A DNA stretch of 64,000 bases from Leptospira dzoumogneensis (lineage in GTDB: Bacteria > Spirochaetota > Leptospiria > Leptospirales > Leptospiraceae): assembly GCF_004770895.1 (NCBI RefSeq), contig NZ_RQHS01000018.1, positions 124,001-188,000 of the forward strand, given 5' to 3'. Shown piece by piece: positions 16,770 through 25,431 of this stretch (the first letter of the stretch is position 1; each line of letters opens with the position of its first letter). The translations under genes were made by a program, and so were the position numbers. A model generated the notes under the pieces. That model was not told where the DNA came from and searched no databases. It worked only from the letters and a program-made list of their open reading frames with translations.

Positions 16770-18070
16770 TTATCGGTTTTTACATCCGGATAAAAGCCTA
16801 TAGTCACTGGGATTTTTCCGAATGTAGAGATTTGTAGGACTTCCTTCCCGGATTGTTTCTCTTTTATTTTAGGAAATCTTAAATTAGATTTGGAAGACCC
16901 AAACCAAATATACTCGGGTAAAAAGCGAACGTATCTATAATTAGATGAAATATCTATTTCTTCCGCAAATTCCTTTTTAGAAGTTTGGATGGAGCTATCT
17001 ATCCATTTTGCAGCCAGTTTAAATCCGGATATCGCGATAAATAAACCGATGGCTCCTATCTCATTGGAATGAGCTTCAAAGCCTAAATACATTACTCCTC
17101 CTCCCAATGCTACAATAACACTTCCCACTGCAATACTTCCTGCGACTTTTGCAGCTAAGATAGACGCCTGCTTAGTTGTGCTAAGAGTAACCAATTGAAA
17201 ATATTTTGAGTCGTCTATGATCTCATGAATGGAATTATCTCTGTCTAAATGTCTTTGGTACCAATTCTGGGTAGAAGGTCCTAAATACAATTTATCCCGA
17301 TTTCCTTCCAGATCAATCCATTGGAGTTCACTTCTTTCTCCTTTAAATTGGAATCCTAACTTTCTAAGTCCTCTTACTAAGTTTAAATTTGTTTCAGGGT
17401 CCATAAAAGGTTCCGGCCCAGGGCCGCCCAAAACCAAAAAGATGTTTTTAGGAGCTTGCTCCGAGTAAGCATATTGCCTAAGCCAAGCGGATTTAGGAGA
17501 AAGTCTTAAGGCGGCTCTCAAATCTACTTTAGCTTCCTGCCAATCTCCACATGCAGTCCAAAGAGAGGCGAGTAATATCCTTAAATTAGGATCATCAAAT
17601 TGTCCTTCTGCACTCCATTCTCCGTTTAATAAGTTAGATGCATATCTTGCTTCTACTAAAGCCTCTTCGTATTGTTCCTTCTTAGCATAATAAAGACCTA
17701 AAAGTATATGAAGAAAGATCACTTCCGCTTCGGATGCGTAATAACCTTCAGGAGTTTCAGAGTAGAAGAAGGAACGTAATTCTCTGCTTGCACTGAATCT
17801 AAGTCTGGATTTGTTCTCTTCCGCTATATCTTGCAGTTTAGAGATATCATTTTCTTGGGTATAAAACCCTATGATCGCTTTTTCGAGAGATGTGATAAAA
17901 GTCCCTTTTTCTCTAGAAGGAAAACTTTCTAAGGCGGATCTAGGATTTCCTTTGGCCCATTCTTTTTTAGAAGGAGCATAATCTTCTCTTTTTAAAAGAG
18001 AAGAGCAGGAAACGCATAAAGATAGAAGTAGAAGAAAAATGCTGCCTAATTTCAAGAAATTTTTCGCCAT
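16757..18070 (-). CDS. COG3014-like TPR lipoprotein
   Basis: A 437-residue lipoprotein with signal peptide and lipobox SLCVSC (Cys22). Helical TPR-like repeats occupy about residues 100-200 (AEVIFLHILLGLYYAKKEQYEEALVEARYA, WTACGDWQEAKVDLRAALRLSP). A conserved-looking GGPGPEP turn comes near 216, then a glycine-rich hydrophobic helix pair (about 308-350), which could be a membrane-inserting hairpin. The pattern resembles COG3014 proteins found beside LpoB and YcfL in proteobacteria. Its function is not known, and its assignment rests partly on the convergent lpoB-like gene. Confidence 0.65.
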   Translation of the reverse strand: MAKNFLKLGSIFLLLLSLCVSCSSLLKREDYAPSKKEWAKGNPRSALESFPSREKGTFITSLEKAIIGFYTQENDISKLQDIAEENKSRLRFSASRELRSFFYSETPEGYYASEAEVIFLHILLGLYYAKKEQYEEALVEARYASNLLNGEWSAEGQFDDPNLRILLASLWTACGDWQEAKVDLRAALRLSPKSAWLRQYAYSEQAPKNIFLVLGGPGPEPFMDPETNLNLVRGLRKLGFQFKGERSELQWIDLEGNRDKLYLGPSTQNWYQRHLDRDNSIHEIIDDSKYFQLVTLSTTKQASILAAKVAGSIAVGSVIVALGGGVMYLGFEAHSNEIGAIGLFIAISGFKLAAKWIDSSIQTSKKEFAEEIDISSNYRYVRFLPEYIWFGSSKSNLRFPKIKEKQSGKEVLQISTFGKIPVTIGFYPDVKTDNQSP

Positions 18071-18519
18071 AGGGTAGTTAGGAGTAATAAGGGAAGAATA
18101 TTAGATGGGAACTAAAAAACATTTGGAAAACTTTTATTTTTACGATTTCTTTCGCGGAAATAGGGCACATTTCATAGAATAAACTGTCCTAAATATCCAT
18201 CTAAATGGATTCATTATATCGTCTGGAAATTTCTTTTCGTTTTATTGTACTTTGCTCTTCTTGATTTCATTACTCTCCTTCCGTTTTTATTAATTTCCCA
18301 AAAGAATAAAAAAGTATTTCCCAATTTTGTTACTTATCGAATACCAACAGGAACGAATGTTTCGATCCAACTTAGTACATTTGATTTGTTTAATATACTT
18401 ATAAACTATTAAAATATATTAAACGGAGTTATTTCGATATCCGAATCCTTTTATCCGTTTCTGAACGATAGAGATAAACATAATGGATCGAAACGTTCAG
18501 CTAATCAGGAGTTTTTAAT
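18071..18519. other. AT-rich intergenic region upstream of the encapsulin operon
   Basis: About 450 bases without a supported gene. It holds a small inverted repeat ATCCAT-CTAA-ATGGAT near 18200 and, closer to the shell gene, the 10-bp inverted repeat listed separately. A ribosome site (AGGAG near 18509) precedes the shell ATG. The size of the region leaves room for a regulated promoter; no riboswitch fold was recognised. Confidence 0.5.
18388..18424. promoter_or_regulatory. Inverted repeat upstream of the encapsulin operon (candidate operator)
   Basis: GTTTAATATA at 18388-18397 is mirrored exactly by TATATTAAAC at 18415-18424, with a 17-base spacer, 96 bases before the shell start. The half-site TTTAATATA also builds a perfect palindrome upstream of the serine acetyltransferase gene (22180-22193). 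AT-rich repeats can arise by chance, so this is only a candidate site. Confidence 0.45.
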
Positions 18520-19461
18520 ATGGCTGAAAACAGCATTCCGCAGCATTCTTTGGGAGATAGCGCAGCCCGTAAGTTAGCAAATACAACTAAAACGCAGGCG
18601 CAGTATGATCTGATCACTCCACGTTGGTTGGTTCGTTTATTGGATTGGAAACCGTTAGAGTCCGGAACCCTAAGAGTGAACCGAGTAAAGGACAATACCT
18701 CGGTAGAAGTTGTCTGCGGACAAAAGGATGAACAACCTCTTCCTGAAACTTTCGTAGACTACGAAGAAAAACCTAGGGAATACACGTTGAGTGCAATATC
18801 AACGGTGCTGGATGTTCACACCAGAGTTTCCGATTTATTCAGTAATCCTCACGATCAGATCCAAGAACAACTTAGACTTACTATAGAGAGTGTTAAAGAG
18901 CGCCAAGAGAACGAACTGATCAATAATGAAGATTACGGTCTATTGAAGAATGTTCCTAAAAAACAAAGGATACAAACTAGAAAAGGAGCTCCTACACCTG
19001 ATGATCTGGACGAACTCATTTCTAAAGTTTGGAAAGAGCCTTCTTTTTTCTTAGCGCACCCGTTGGCAGTGGCTGCTTTCGGCAGAGAATGTACCCGCAG
19101 AGGAGTTCCACCGGCTACTGTTTCCCTTTTCGGAGCACAATTTTTAACTTGGAGAGGACTTCCGATCATTCCTACGGATAAACTTTTAGTAGGAGGAGAA
19201 ACTACTCCTAAGTCTCCTGGCGGAACAACAAACATTCTTCTTTTGAGAGTGGGAGAAAAGAAACAAGGTGTGATCGGATTATACCAGCCTGGATTACCTG
19301 GAGAACAAACTCCTGGACTTTCGGTCCGTTTTATGGGGATCAATCGTTCTGCAATCGGTTCTTATCTGATCTCTCTCTATTGCTCTGCCGCCGTTCTGAC
19401 CGACGATGCGATCGCCGTTTTAGAGAACGTGGACGTAGGCAATTATTATGAGTACAAGTGA
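18520..19461 (+). CDS. Family 2A encapsulin nanocompartment shell protein (SrpI-like)
   Basis: A 313-residue HK97-fold shell protein. The N-terminal arm (HSLGDSAARKLANTTKT, then TPRWLVRLLDWKPLESGTLRVNR) is the typical start of Family 2 encapsulins. The body has the E-loop-like YTLSAISTVLDVHTRVSDLF near 87, HDQIQEQLRLTIESVKERQE near 112-131, FLAHPLAVAAFGRECTRRGVPPATV near 180-204, and a C-terminal RFMGINRSAIGSYLISLYCSAAVL. There is no cyclic-nucleotide-binding insertion, which separates it from Family 2B. Shells of this family package cysteine desulfurase. The next gene is exactly that and overlaps this one by 14 bases, so the two are almost surely co-translated. Confidence 0.93.
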   Translation: MAENSIPQHSLGDSAARKLANTTKTQAQYDLITPRWLVRLLDWKPLESGTLRVNRVKDNTSVEVVCGQKDEQPLPETFVDYEEKPREYTLSAISTVLDVHTRVSDLFSNPHDQIQEQLRLTIESVKERQENELINNEDYGLLKNVPKKQRIQTRKGAPTPDDLDELISKVWKEPSFFLAHPLAVAAFGRECTRRGVPPATVSLFGAQFLTWRGLPIIPTDKLLVGGETTPKSPGGTTNILLLRVGEKKQGVIGLYQPGLPGEQTPGLSVRFMGINRSAIGSYLISLYCSAAVLTDDAIAVLENVDVGNYYEYK

Positions 19462-21157
19462 TTTTTCCCCGGAACTTCCCGGAGAATTTTCGAACTGGAA
19501 GGATACTCCTCCTATAGATCCAAACTTGATAGCGGAATGGTCCAAAAATTTTTTCGGACCTCTATCAAGCGGATCTAACGTGGATGAATTGGTTCTTTCT
19601 TCTTCTAAAATTCCGAATGAAATACCTGCGGATAGCCAGGGAATTATCTCTCAGGCGGAATCTGCTTCTGGAGTAAATTCATGGACTCCTAGTTCCGGAG
19701 CCGGATACACAAGGGTTCCCGATCTAGGATTATCCGGAGCTGGAGTTCCTACATTTCCGGGAGGATTGAATGTCCCAGGTTCCGGACAAGGGTTGCCGGG
19801 ACAGAATTCTCCGTTCTCTTTTTTGGAAGATTTTAGATCCTTCGATTCTAAAGCTCAGAATATTCAAATTTCTGATCCATTCAGTTTCAGTCCGAGCCTT
19901 GTTCCTTCCGTTGATATTTCTTCCGGGAATTTTGATCTGAGTTATGCCAGAAAAGATTTCCCGATCTTAGAAGAAAAGGTGAACGGCAGGAATTTAGTTT
20001 GGTTGGACAATGCTGCTACAACTCATAAACCTCAGGCAGTAATAGATAGGCTTTCTCATTTTTACAAACATGAGAATTCCAATATTCATAGGGGAGCTCA
20101 TACTCTTGCGGCAAGAGCGACTGACGCGTACGAGGCGGCAAGGGAGAAGGTAAAAGGTTTCCTAAATTCTTCATCTGCCGAAGAGATCGTATTCGTTAGA
20201 GGTGCCACTGAAGCGATCAACCTAGTGGCCCAGACCTGGGGAAGACAGAATATAGGTAAAGACGACGAGATACTTATCTCTTGGTTGGAGCATCATGCCA
20301 ATATAGTTCCTTGGCAGATGTTATGTTCCGAGAAAGGTGCTAAATTAAAAGTAATTCCGGTAGACGAAACAGGGCAGATCATCCTAAGCGAATACCAAAG
20401 ATTACTCACACCTAAGACTCGTATAGTTGCATTCACTCAAGTTTCAAACGCATTGGGAACCGTTACACCTGCCGGAACAATGATAGAACTGGCACATAAA
20501 CAAGGTGCCAAGGTATTATTGGATGGAGCACAAGCGGTCTCTCACATGCCTGTGGATGTACAAGCCTTGGATTGCGATTTTTACGTGTTCTCCGGTCATA
20601 AGGTATTCGCTCCGACTGGAATCGGCGTACTATTCGGTAAGAAGGAAATTTTGGATCAAATGACACCCTGGCAAGGCGGTGGAAATATGATCCAAGATGT
20701 TACCTTTGAAAGAACAGTTTATCAGCCTGCTCCTTTTCGTTTCGAGGCAGGCACCGGTAATATTGCGGATGCAGTAGGTTTAGGTGCAGCTATCGATTAT
20801 CTAAACAAATTCGGGATGATACGTATTGCAGAATATGAACATTCTCTTTTGGAATATGGGACTAAGGAGCTTAAAAAAATTCCCGGTCTAAAAATGATCG
20901 GAACTGCACCTGATAAGGCAGGAGTATTATCTTTTGTGTTGGAAGGTTTTAAAACGGAGGACGTAGGAAGATACTTAGCCCAAGAAGGAATTGCAGTCAG
21001 ATCGGGACACCATTGTGCTCAACCTATCTTAAGAAGATTCGGATTAGAAAGTACTGTCAGACCTTCTTTAGCATTTTATAATACTTGCGAAGATATAGAC
21101 TCTCTCATCCGAGCTTTATACGATCTAAAAGGTGGAAGGACTTCCGGCCCTCTATAA
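19448..21157 (+). CDS. Encapsulin-associated cysteine desulfurase (SufS-type) with disordered cargo-loading extension
   Basis: A 569-residue PLP enzyme that takes sulfur from cysteine as a persulfide. Residues 1 to about 162 are low-complexity (Gly, Pro, Ser) and probably disordered, with short aromatic motifs (WSKNFFGP near 32, PFSFL at 122-126, DPFSF at 143-147). The catalytic domain follows: LVWLDNAATTHKPQ near 182, HRGAHTLAARAT, LEHHANIVPW, the PLP lysine K385 in SGHKVFAPTG, and the catalytic Cys523 in RSGHHCAQP. SufS proteins are normally about 400 residues, so the extra length is all N-terminal. In Family 2A encapsulins such extensions carry the enzyme into the shell. The ATG lies inside the shell gene. 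Confidence 0.95.
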   Translation: MSTSDFSPELPGEFSNWKDTPPIDPNLIAEWSKNFFGPLSSGSNVDELVLSSSKIPNEIPADSQGIISQAESASGVNSWTPSSGAGYTRVPDLGLSGAGVPTFPGGLNVPGSGQGLPGQNSPFSFLEDFRSFDSKAQNIQISDPFSFSPSLVPSVDISSGNFDLSYARKDFPILEEKVNGRNLVWLDNAATTHKPQAVIDRLSHFYKHENSNIHRGAHTLAARATDAYEAAREKVKGFLNSSSAEEIVFVRGATEAINLVAQTWGRQNIGKDDEILISWLEHHANIVPWQMLCSEKGAKLKVIPVDETGQIILSEYQRLLTPKTRIVAFTQVSNALGTVTPAGTMIELAHKQGAKVLLDGAQAVSHMPVDVQALDCDFYVFSGHKVFAPTGIGVLFGKKEILDQMTPWQGGGNMIQDVTFERTVYQPAPFRFEAGTGNIADAVGLGAAIDYLNKFGMIRIAEYEHSLLEYGTKELKKIPGLKMIGTAPDKAGVLSFVLEGFKTEDVGRYLAQEGIAVRSGHHCAQPILRRFGLESTVRPSLAFYNTCEDIDSLIRALYDLKGGRTSGPL

Positions 21158-21193
21158 GGGCCGGATATTGAAACAGTTTCCAGTCGATATTCT

Positions 21194-22090
21194 TCAGATA
21201 GAAAAATCGATCACATTGTCTAGTTCTTTGGAATTTCTGACCCTAATCTCGTTTTTTTGATACACTACGGAATAAGGAGGAACACTTTGCGTGACCCAAG
21301 TGTTTCCTCCTATGATACTATTCCTGCCGATCACAGTGTCCCCGCCTAATATAGTTGCTCCTGCATAGATAATCGTATTTTCTTCGATTGTAGGATGTCT
21401 TTTGATACTGGCTAGATCCTTGCTTACGGAGAGCGCGCCTAATGTAACACCTTGGTAGATTTTAACATTATCCGCTATCTCCGAGGTTCCTCCGATCACG
21501 ATACCAGTACCATGGTCCATAAAGAATGATTTTCCGATCTTTGCTCCAGGGTGGATATCTATCCCCGTTTTTTCGTGAGCGTATTCGCTTAACATTCTTG
21601 GAAAAATCGGAATTCTTAAACGATGTAATACATGTGCGACTCTATGAACTGCAATCGCATAAAAACCTGAGTAAGCTAATATAACTTCTTTCACACTTTC
21701 CGCGGCAGGATCTCCCTCGTAAGCCGCGATTGCATCCTTCCAAATGAGATCATAAAGTAAGGGTAATTCTTTTTTGAATTCCGAAAGGACCCAATTGATC
21801 TCGGGGCCTTTAGATCCTACTAAATAAGGTTGTAATTTTTTCTTAGCATCTAATAGAAAACGGGAGATACTATCTTCTACCTGGGTCCGGTCTCTAAAAT
21901 TCAGGTCGGAGAAAAATCCTGCAAAAAGAATATCGAATAACTCCTGGATGAATTGCCCTGCGACCTGTCTTCCCCCGTAACGATGAGGATCTTCATTCTG
22001 TTTTTTGAATATAGAATCCAGAAAATTACGGTAGTTATCTTCCAAGTGCGGATCGATTTGAGGTGTTCCATTCGGTTCCTGGATTCCCAT
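21194..22090 (-). CDS. epsC: Serine O-acetyltransferase (EpsC/CysE type)
   Basis: Makes O-acetylserine from serine and acetyl-CoA, the carbon backbone for cysteine. The 298-residue protein has an N-terminal helical domain and a C-terminal left-handed beta-helix of hexapeptide repeats (IDIHPGAKIG, IVIGGTSEIADNVKIYQGVTLG, TIIYAGATILGGDTVIGRNSIIGG). The active-site motif MDHGTGIVIGGT is present. The N-terminal half resembles EpsC rather than short CysE. It converges on the desulfurase gene with 36 bases between. Serine acetyltransferases are common companions of Family 2A encapsulins, which suggests a shared cysteine-sulfur role. GGAGATTATT precedes the ATG. Confidence 0.92.
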   Translation of the reverse strand: MGIQEPNGTPQIDPHLEDNYRNFLDSIFKKQNEDPHRYGGRQVAGQFIQELFDILFAGFFSDLNFRDRTQVEDSISRFLLDAKKKLQPYLVGSKGPEINWVLSEFKKELPLLYDLIWKDAIAAYEGDPAAESVKEVILAYSGFYAIAVHRVAHVLHRLRIPIFPRMLSEYAHEKTGIDIHPGAKIGKSFFMDHGTGIVIGGTSEIADNVKIYQGVTLGALSVSKDLASIKRHPTIEENTIIYAGATILGGDTVIGRNSIIGGNTWVTQSVPPYSVVYQKNEIRVRNSKELDNVIDFSI

Positions 22091-22116
22091 AATAATCTCC
22101 TAATAGATCTCTTTTT

Positions 22117-22193
22117 TACAGAATAAAATCTGTTATAATAGATATATATGATTCTTATTTCTTTAGAATCCAGAATTATTTTAATATATTAAA
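22117..22193 (-). promoter_or_regulatory. Palindromes upstream of the serine acetyltransferase gene
   Basis: TTTAATATATTAAA at 22180-22193 is a perfect 14-bp palindrome about 90 bases upstream of the gene start and uses the half-site seen before the shell gene. Closer in, ACAGA and TCTGT (about 22117-22132) form another inverted repeat just downstream of a -10-like TATAAC read on the minus strand. They may be operator sites; the regulator is unknown. Confidence 0.4.
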
Positions 22194-22367
22194 TTTTATT
22201 CTGCTTTAATTGTATAATTTCAATCTCACTGTTTAATTAAGAAGGTCATATGCCTAATATATTCATCTCTTTCCGGTATTTGAATTCGTTTTATTGGATT
22301 TTTTGAGTGCTATGACGGAACTCCTTCGGAGACTTTTGATTATTCAGGGTCCAAGGGAGGAACAGAA

Positions 22368-23783
22368 ATGCAGAGAGGTTTTGTCCGAAATAAGTATTCG
22401 GTTTTTATAATATTCTTACTATTCGTTTTTGGAAGCGGAGAAGTTTTGGCGGTCGATGGGTTATACTTCAACGCGATCAATTCCAGATATTTAGGTCTTG
22501 CAGGAGCCGGCTACGCACTCGGAGGCTCCCCGGTGGACGTTGCTTTAAATCCTGCAAATTTATCTTTGGTCAAAGGTAAAAAATTGGAATTCGGTTTGGG
22601 TGCTTCTCTCATCCAAAACAGATACAGGGACCGTTTTCAAGATCCAAACCCGGAGCTTGTTTATGAGAATGATAAGTCGACTAACGTTGTAGGCCCAGGC
22701 CCTTATATAGCCTTTAAACTTCCTGTTACTGAAACTATCAATTATGGAATTACATTCTATGTTCCTGGAGGAGCTTCCGGAGGAGTGGATAAGATCACAA
22801 GGAATACTCCGACTGGAGAATCGGTGAACCAATGGGCGGATGTAAATTTACCCGGACCGCTCGGAAATTCGAAACAGATCAAAGAATCCAATTCGAATAC
22901 GTTCGCGGTTTTTAAATTGGTAAACGGACTTTCTGTTAAGTTCGGGAATTTATCTTTGGGCGGAAGTGTGGAACTCGCTTATGGAACCCAAAAATTAAAT
23001 CAAAAATATTACGATATTACGGGCAATATAGAGATCCCCGGCCAAGGTTATTATTATGAGAGTTCCAAAAACGCCTTTGCATTAGGAGGGATTTTAGGAG
23101 CTAATTATTCTTTTTCAGATTCTTTCCGAATTGCATACGCATACCAATCTCATGTAGGAATTCCTTTGAATGGCGGATATAGTATTGGTACAAACGATCC
23201 GAATTATTACCGTAAGACAGGAGTTTCTTATACTTTCGATTTGCCTGAAAAACATGTTTTGGGTTTTGCTTTCGGACCTGAAAATCTGAAATTCGCATTG
23301 GATTTCGTGTATACCAACTACGGTTCTTATTTAAGAAAAGCAAACCAAACCTTGGAAGATCCATGGCTTCCTACTCCTTTAGGAAAGACCGGTTCTGCGG
23401 ATGCACATTTGAATTTCAGGGACCAATGGGCAGTTATTTTAGGGGTAGAGTATAAGGCTTCTTCTTCCTGGATACTAAGAGGAGGATACTCTTATAATTC
23501 TCCATTAGTTAAAAGTAATGCTTTAGGAGGGACTACCGGAGGATTTTTCTCTCTTACGGATATTGTTTCCGCAGGTTTCAGTTATCTATTCGATAGTTGG
23601 AGTCTGGATCTGGCGGTAAGTTATAATATTCCTAGAAAAACGATAGAAGGTGGGAAGGGAACTGACTGGGACCTTTCTCATGCTGTGGGAAGCGTGGGTA
23701 ACGCGAACTTGACGGGTTATTCTTACAACGCAAGAGCGGGAATTCCATCCTTTAGTATTGGGGCCGTGAAGTCTTTCGATTGA
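22368..23783 (+). CDS. OmpP1/FadL family outer-membrane transporter
   Basis: A 471-residue outer-membrane beta-barrel with a signal peptide (IIFLLFVFGSGEVLAVDG). The mature start carries the FadL-type signature of a glycine-rich plug with an N-A-L/NPAN pattern (LGLAGAGYALGGSPVDVALNPANLSLV). Many alternating strands follow, ending in a barrel-type C-terminus (FSIGAVKSFD). FadL proteins take up long-chain fatty acids and other hydrophobic molecules; Leptospira live on fatty acids, which fits. A GGGAGGAACAG ribosome site precedes the ATG, and a clear terminator follows. Confidence 0.88.
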   Translation: MQRGFVRNKYSVFIIFLLFVFGSGEVLAVDGLYFNAINSRYLGLAGAGYALGGSPVDVALNPANLSLVKGKKLEFGLGASLIQNRYRDRFQDPNPELVYENDKSTNVVGPGPYIAFKLPVTETINYGITFYVPGGASGGVDKITRNTPTGESVNQWADVNLPGPLGNSKQIKESNSNTFAVFKLVNGLSVKFGNLSLGGSVELAYGTQKLNQKYYDITGNIEIPGQGYYYESSKNAFALGGILGANYSFSDSFRIAYAYQSHVGIPLNGGYSIGTNDPNYYRKTGVSYTFDLPEKHVLGFAFGPENLKFALDFVYTNYGSYLRKANQTLEDPWLPTPLGKTGSADAHLNFRDQWAVILGVEYKASSSWILRGGYSYNSPLVKSNALGGTTGGFFSLTDIVSAGFSYLFDSWSLDLAVSYNIPRKTIEGGKGTDWDLSHAVGSVGNANLTGYSYNARAGIPSFSIGAVKSFD

Positions 23784-23800
23784 TATGATAGGCCAATAGG

Positions 23801-23820
23801 AGCCGGTTTTGCCGGCTTTT
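23801..23820 (+). terminator. Rho-independent terminator of the FadL-like gene
   Basis: AGCCGG-TTTTG-CCGGCT followed by TTT, 18 bases past the stop codon. Short GC-rich stem with a U-tract. Confidence 0.75.
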
Positions 23821-23894
23821 AAAAGAAAGATAAAGCTGTTTGGACTTATTGATCCTTTCTGGGGAAGAATTTAAGTCCTTGTAAGTTTTTCTGC

Positions 23895-24242
23895 TTAGTA
23901 GACGAAATTTCTAAGCTGTTGGAATACGGAACCTGAATGTGCTCTTACATAAAGAGCATAACTGCTGGTTAATATACTCAAAACAAGCGGTAGAAATTTA
24001 AAAAACTTATTTTTCGCAAACGAGAACAGTATAAACGCAGGGAATACTCCTACGATCGGGATTAACGATCCTATAAATAGGAAAAGATAAAATACCCAAA
24101 AGGAGGCTATTTCTTCCTCTTCCGGTTTTCCTGTTCTATATTTGATTGGTTTCTGGGGCTGAGCTCTTGAATGAATCACGACGCCGCCCGGTTGGGTTCT
24201 CATTCGGTACTTTTGGTCCGACTTCTGGCTTCTATTATCCAT
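23895..24242 (-). CDS. Hypothetical small membrane protein (115 aa)
   Basis: Not recognised. A basic, polar N-terminus of about 45 residues (with a Pro/Gln/Lys-rich stretch, RAQPQKPIKYRTGKPEEEE) is followed by two predicted membrane helices (about 47-70 and 78-100). It stands alone between the FadL-like gene (convergent) and the crotonase gene (divergent). The ribosome site is weak (AAGG close to the ATG); an in-frame ATG 13 codons in is an alternative start. Confidence 0.6.
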   Translation of the reverse strand: MDNRSQKSDQKYRMRTQPGGVVIHSRAQPQKPIKYRTGKPEEEEIASFWVFYLFLFIGSLIPIVGVFPAFILFSFAKNKFFKFLPLVLSILTSSYALYVRAHSGSVFQQLRNFVY

Positions 24243-24480
24243 TCCTTAAGTGTAGATCTTTTTGAACGAAGGAGCAACCCGATTCGGCTTATTTTGAAAA
24301 TAAATCGAATATTCCAAAAATCGAAATTTCACCGAATTCAAAGAAATCAAATGAAAACGGATATTTAATTCTTAAATAGGATCAAGAACCTACTATAAGG
24401 TTGGAATTCCTGCAAAAACGTAAGTTTTCGTATTATCAAAAAGTTCTTCCAGAATTATAGATCTACTTTCTTATATTGGC

Positions 24481-25287
24481 ATGTCAGATCTTCCATTAAT
24501 CACAAATATCCATGATGTTCCTGGAGGTAAAATTTTCCAGATCACAATGAATCGTCCCGAGGTTCACAATGCGGTGAATAAGGAGATGGCGGATCTATTT
24601 GTAGAAGCATGGAAAACTTTCCAAAAAGATCAGGAACTTACTGTAGCCGTTTTGCATGGAGCAGGAGATAAGGCATTTTGTTCCGGCGCAGATCTTTCCG
24701 GTTTGGACAAACTTGCAAATGTATATTTAAACAAGGAAGAAAGAGAAGAATACGCTAAGAATGATCCGGGTCCCTTAGGAGGATCCAGGATCGTCCAAAA
24801 AAAACCGGTGATCACTGTATCACACGGTTATACGTACGCAGGCGGTTTGGAATTATTCTGCCATGGCCATATACGTATCGCAGAACCTCAGGCAATTTTC
24901 TCTGTTGCTTGTAGAAGATGGGGAGTTCCTCTAGTAGATGGAGGAACTGTGTATCTTCCCAGATTACTCGGTTGGGGATCTGCATTACCATTGATACTTA
25001 CAGGACAGAGGATCCGTGCAGAGAGGGCATACCAATTAGGTTTAGTATGGGAACTCGTAAAAAAAGGAAAAGGTTTAGAAAGAGCTTTTTCTTATGCCAC
25101 TCAACTTTGTAAACAACCCAGAGATGCAATGTTCGCAGATCTAAATTCAGCCTTAGAAGGTTGGAATCTCCCTTTACAAGAAGCGTTAACCGTAGAGGCT
25201 AGAAATACTTTTCCTGTAATGGAAAGCAAAAGTACCAAAGAAGGTGTAAAACGTTTCCTAGATGGAGATCGTTTCTGGTTTCGTTAA
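24481..25287 (+). CDS. Crotonase/enoyl-CoA hydratase family protein
   Basis: A 268-residue crotonase-fold protein. It has MNRPEVHNAVNKEM near 22, the oxyanion-hole region FCSGADLSGL near 65, GYTYAGGLELFCHG near 116-130 and the subfamily motif CRRWGVPLVDGGTVYLPRLLG near 143-164. The first catalytic Glu of enoyl-CoA hydratase is kept (GGLE), while the position of the second (normally QPE or similar) is occupied by SVAC. The CRRWGVP subfamily commonly looks like this, so hydratase activity is not assured. The substrate is unknown; it may serve fatty-acid use. Confidence 0.9.
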   Translation: MSDLPLITNIHDVPGGKIFQITMNRPEVHNAVNKEMADLFVEAWKTFQKDQELTVAVLHGAGDKAFCSGADLSGLDKLANVYLNKEEREEYAKNDPGPLGGSRIVQKKPVITVSHGYTYAGGLELFCHGHIRIAEPQAIFSVACRRWGVPLVDGGTVYLPRLLGWGSALPLILTGQRIRAERAYQLGLVWELVKKGKGLERAFSYATQLCKQPRDAMFADLNSALEGWNLPLQEALTVEARNTFPVMESKSTKEGVKRFLDGDRFWFR

Positions 25288-25431
25288 AATAAAACAAGTT
25301 CAGTACATTCTCTATTTCCGAAATTGTATTGTTGGTTCCGAAGAATAGTGATCTAATCCTAAAACCATTGCGGTTCCTTATCGATCGGATATTCTTAGAA
25401 AAAATTATCCGCCATAATATGGAGAATGTTT

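Noticed and set aside
22251..22307. 18-codon frame with AGAAGG before its ATG, upstream of the FadL-like gene
   Set aside because: Very short, no recognisable leader-peptide features such as repeated regulatory codons or an attenuator; likely chance.
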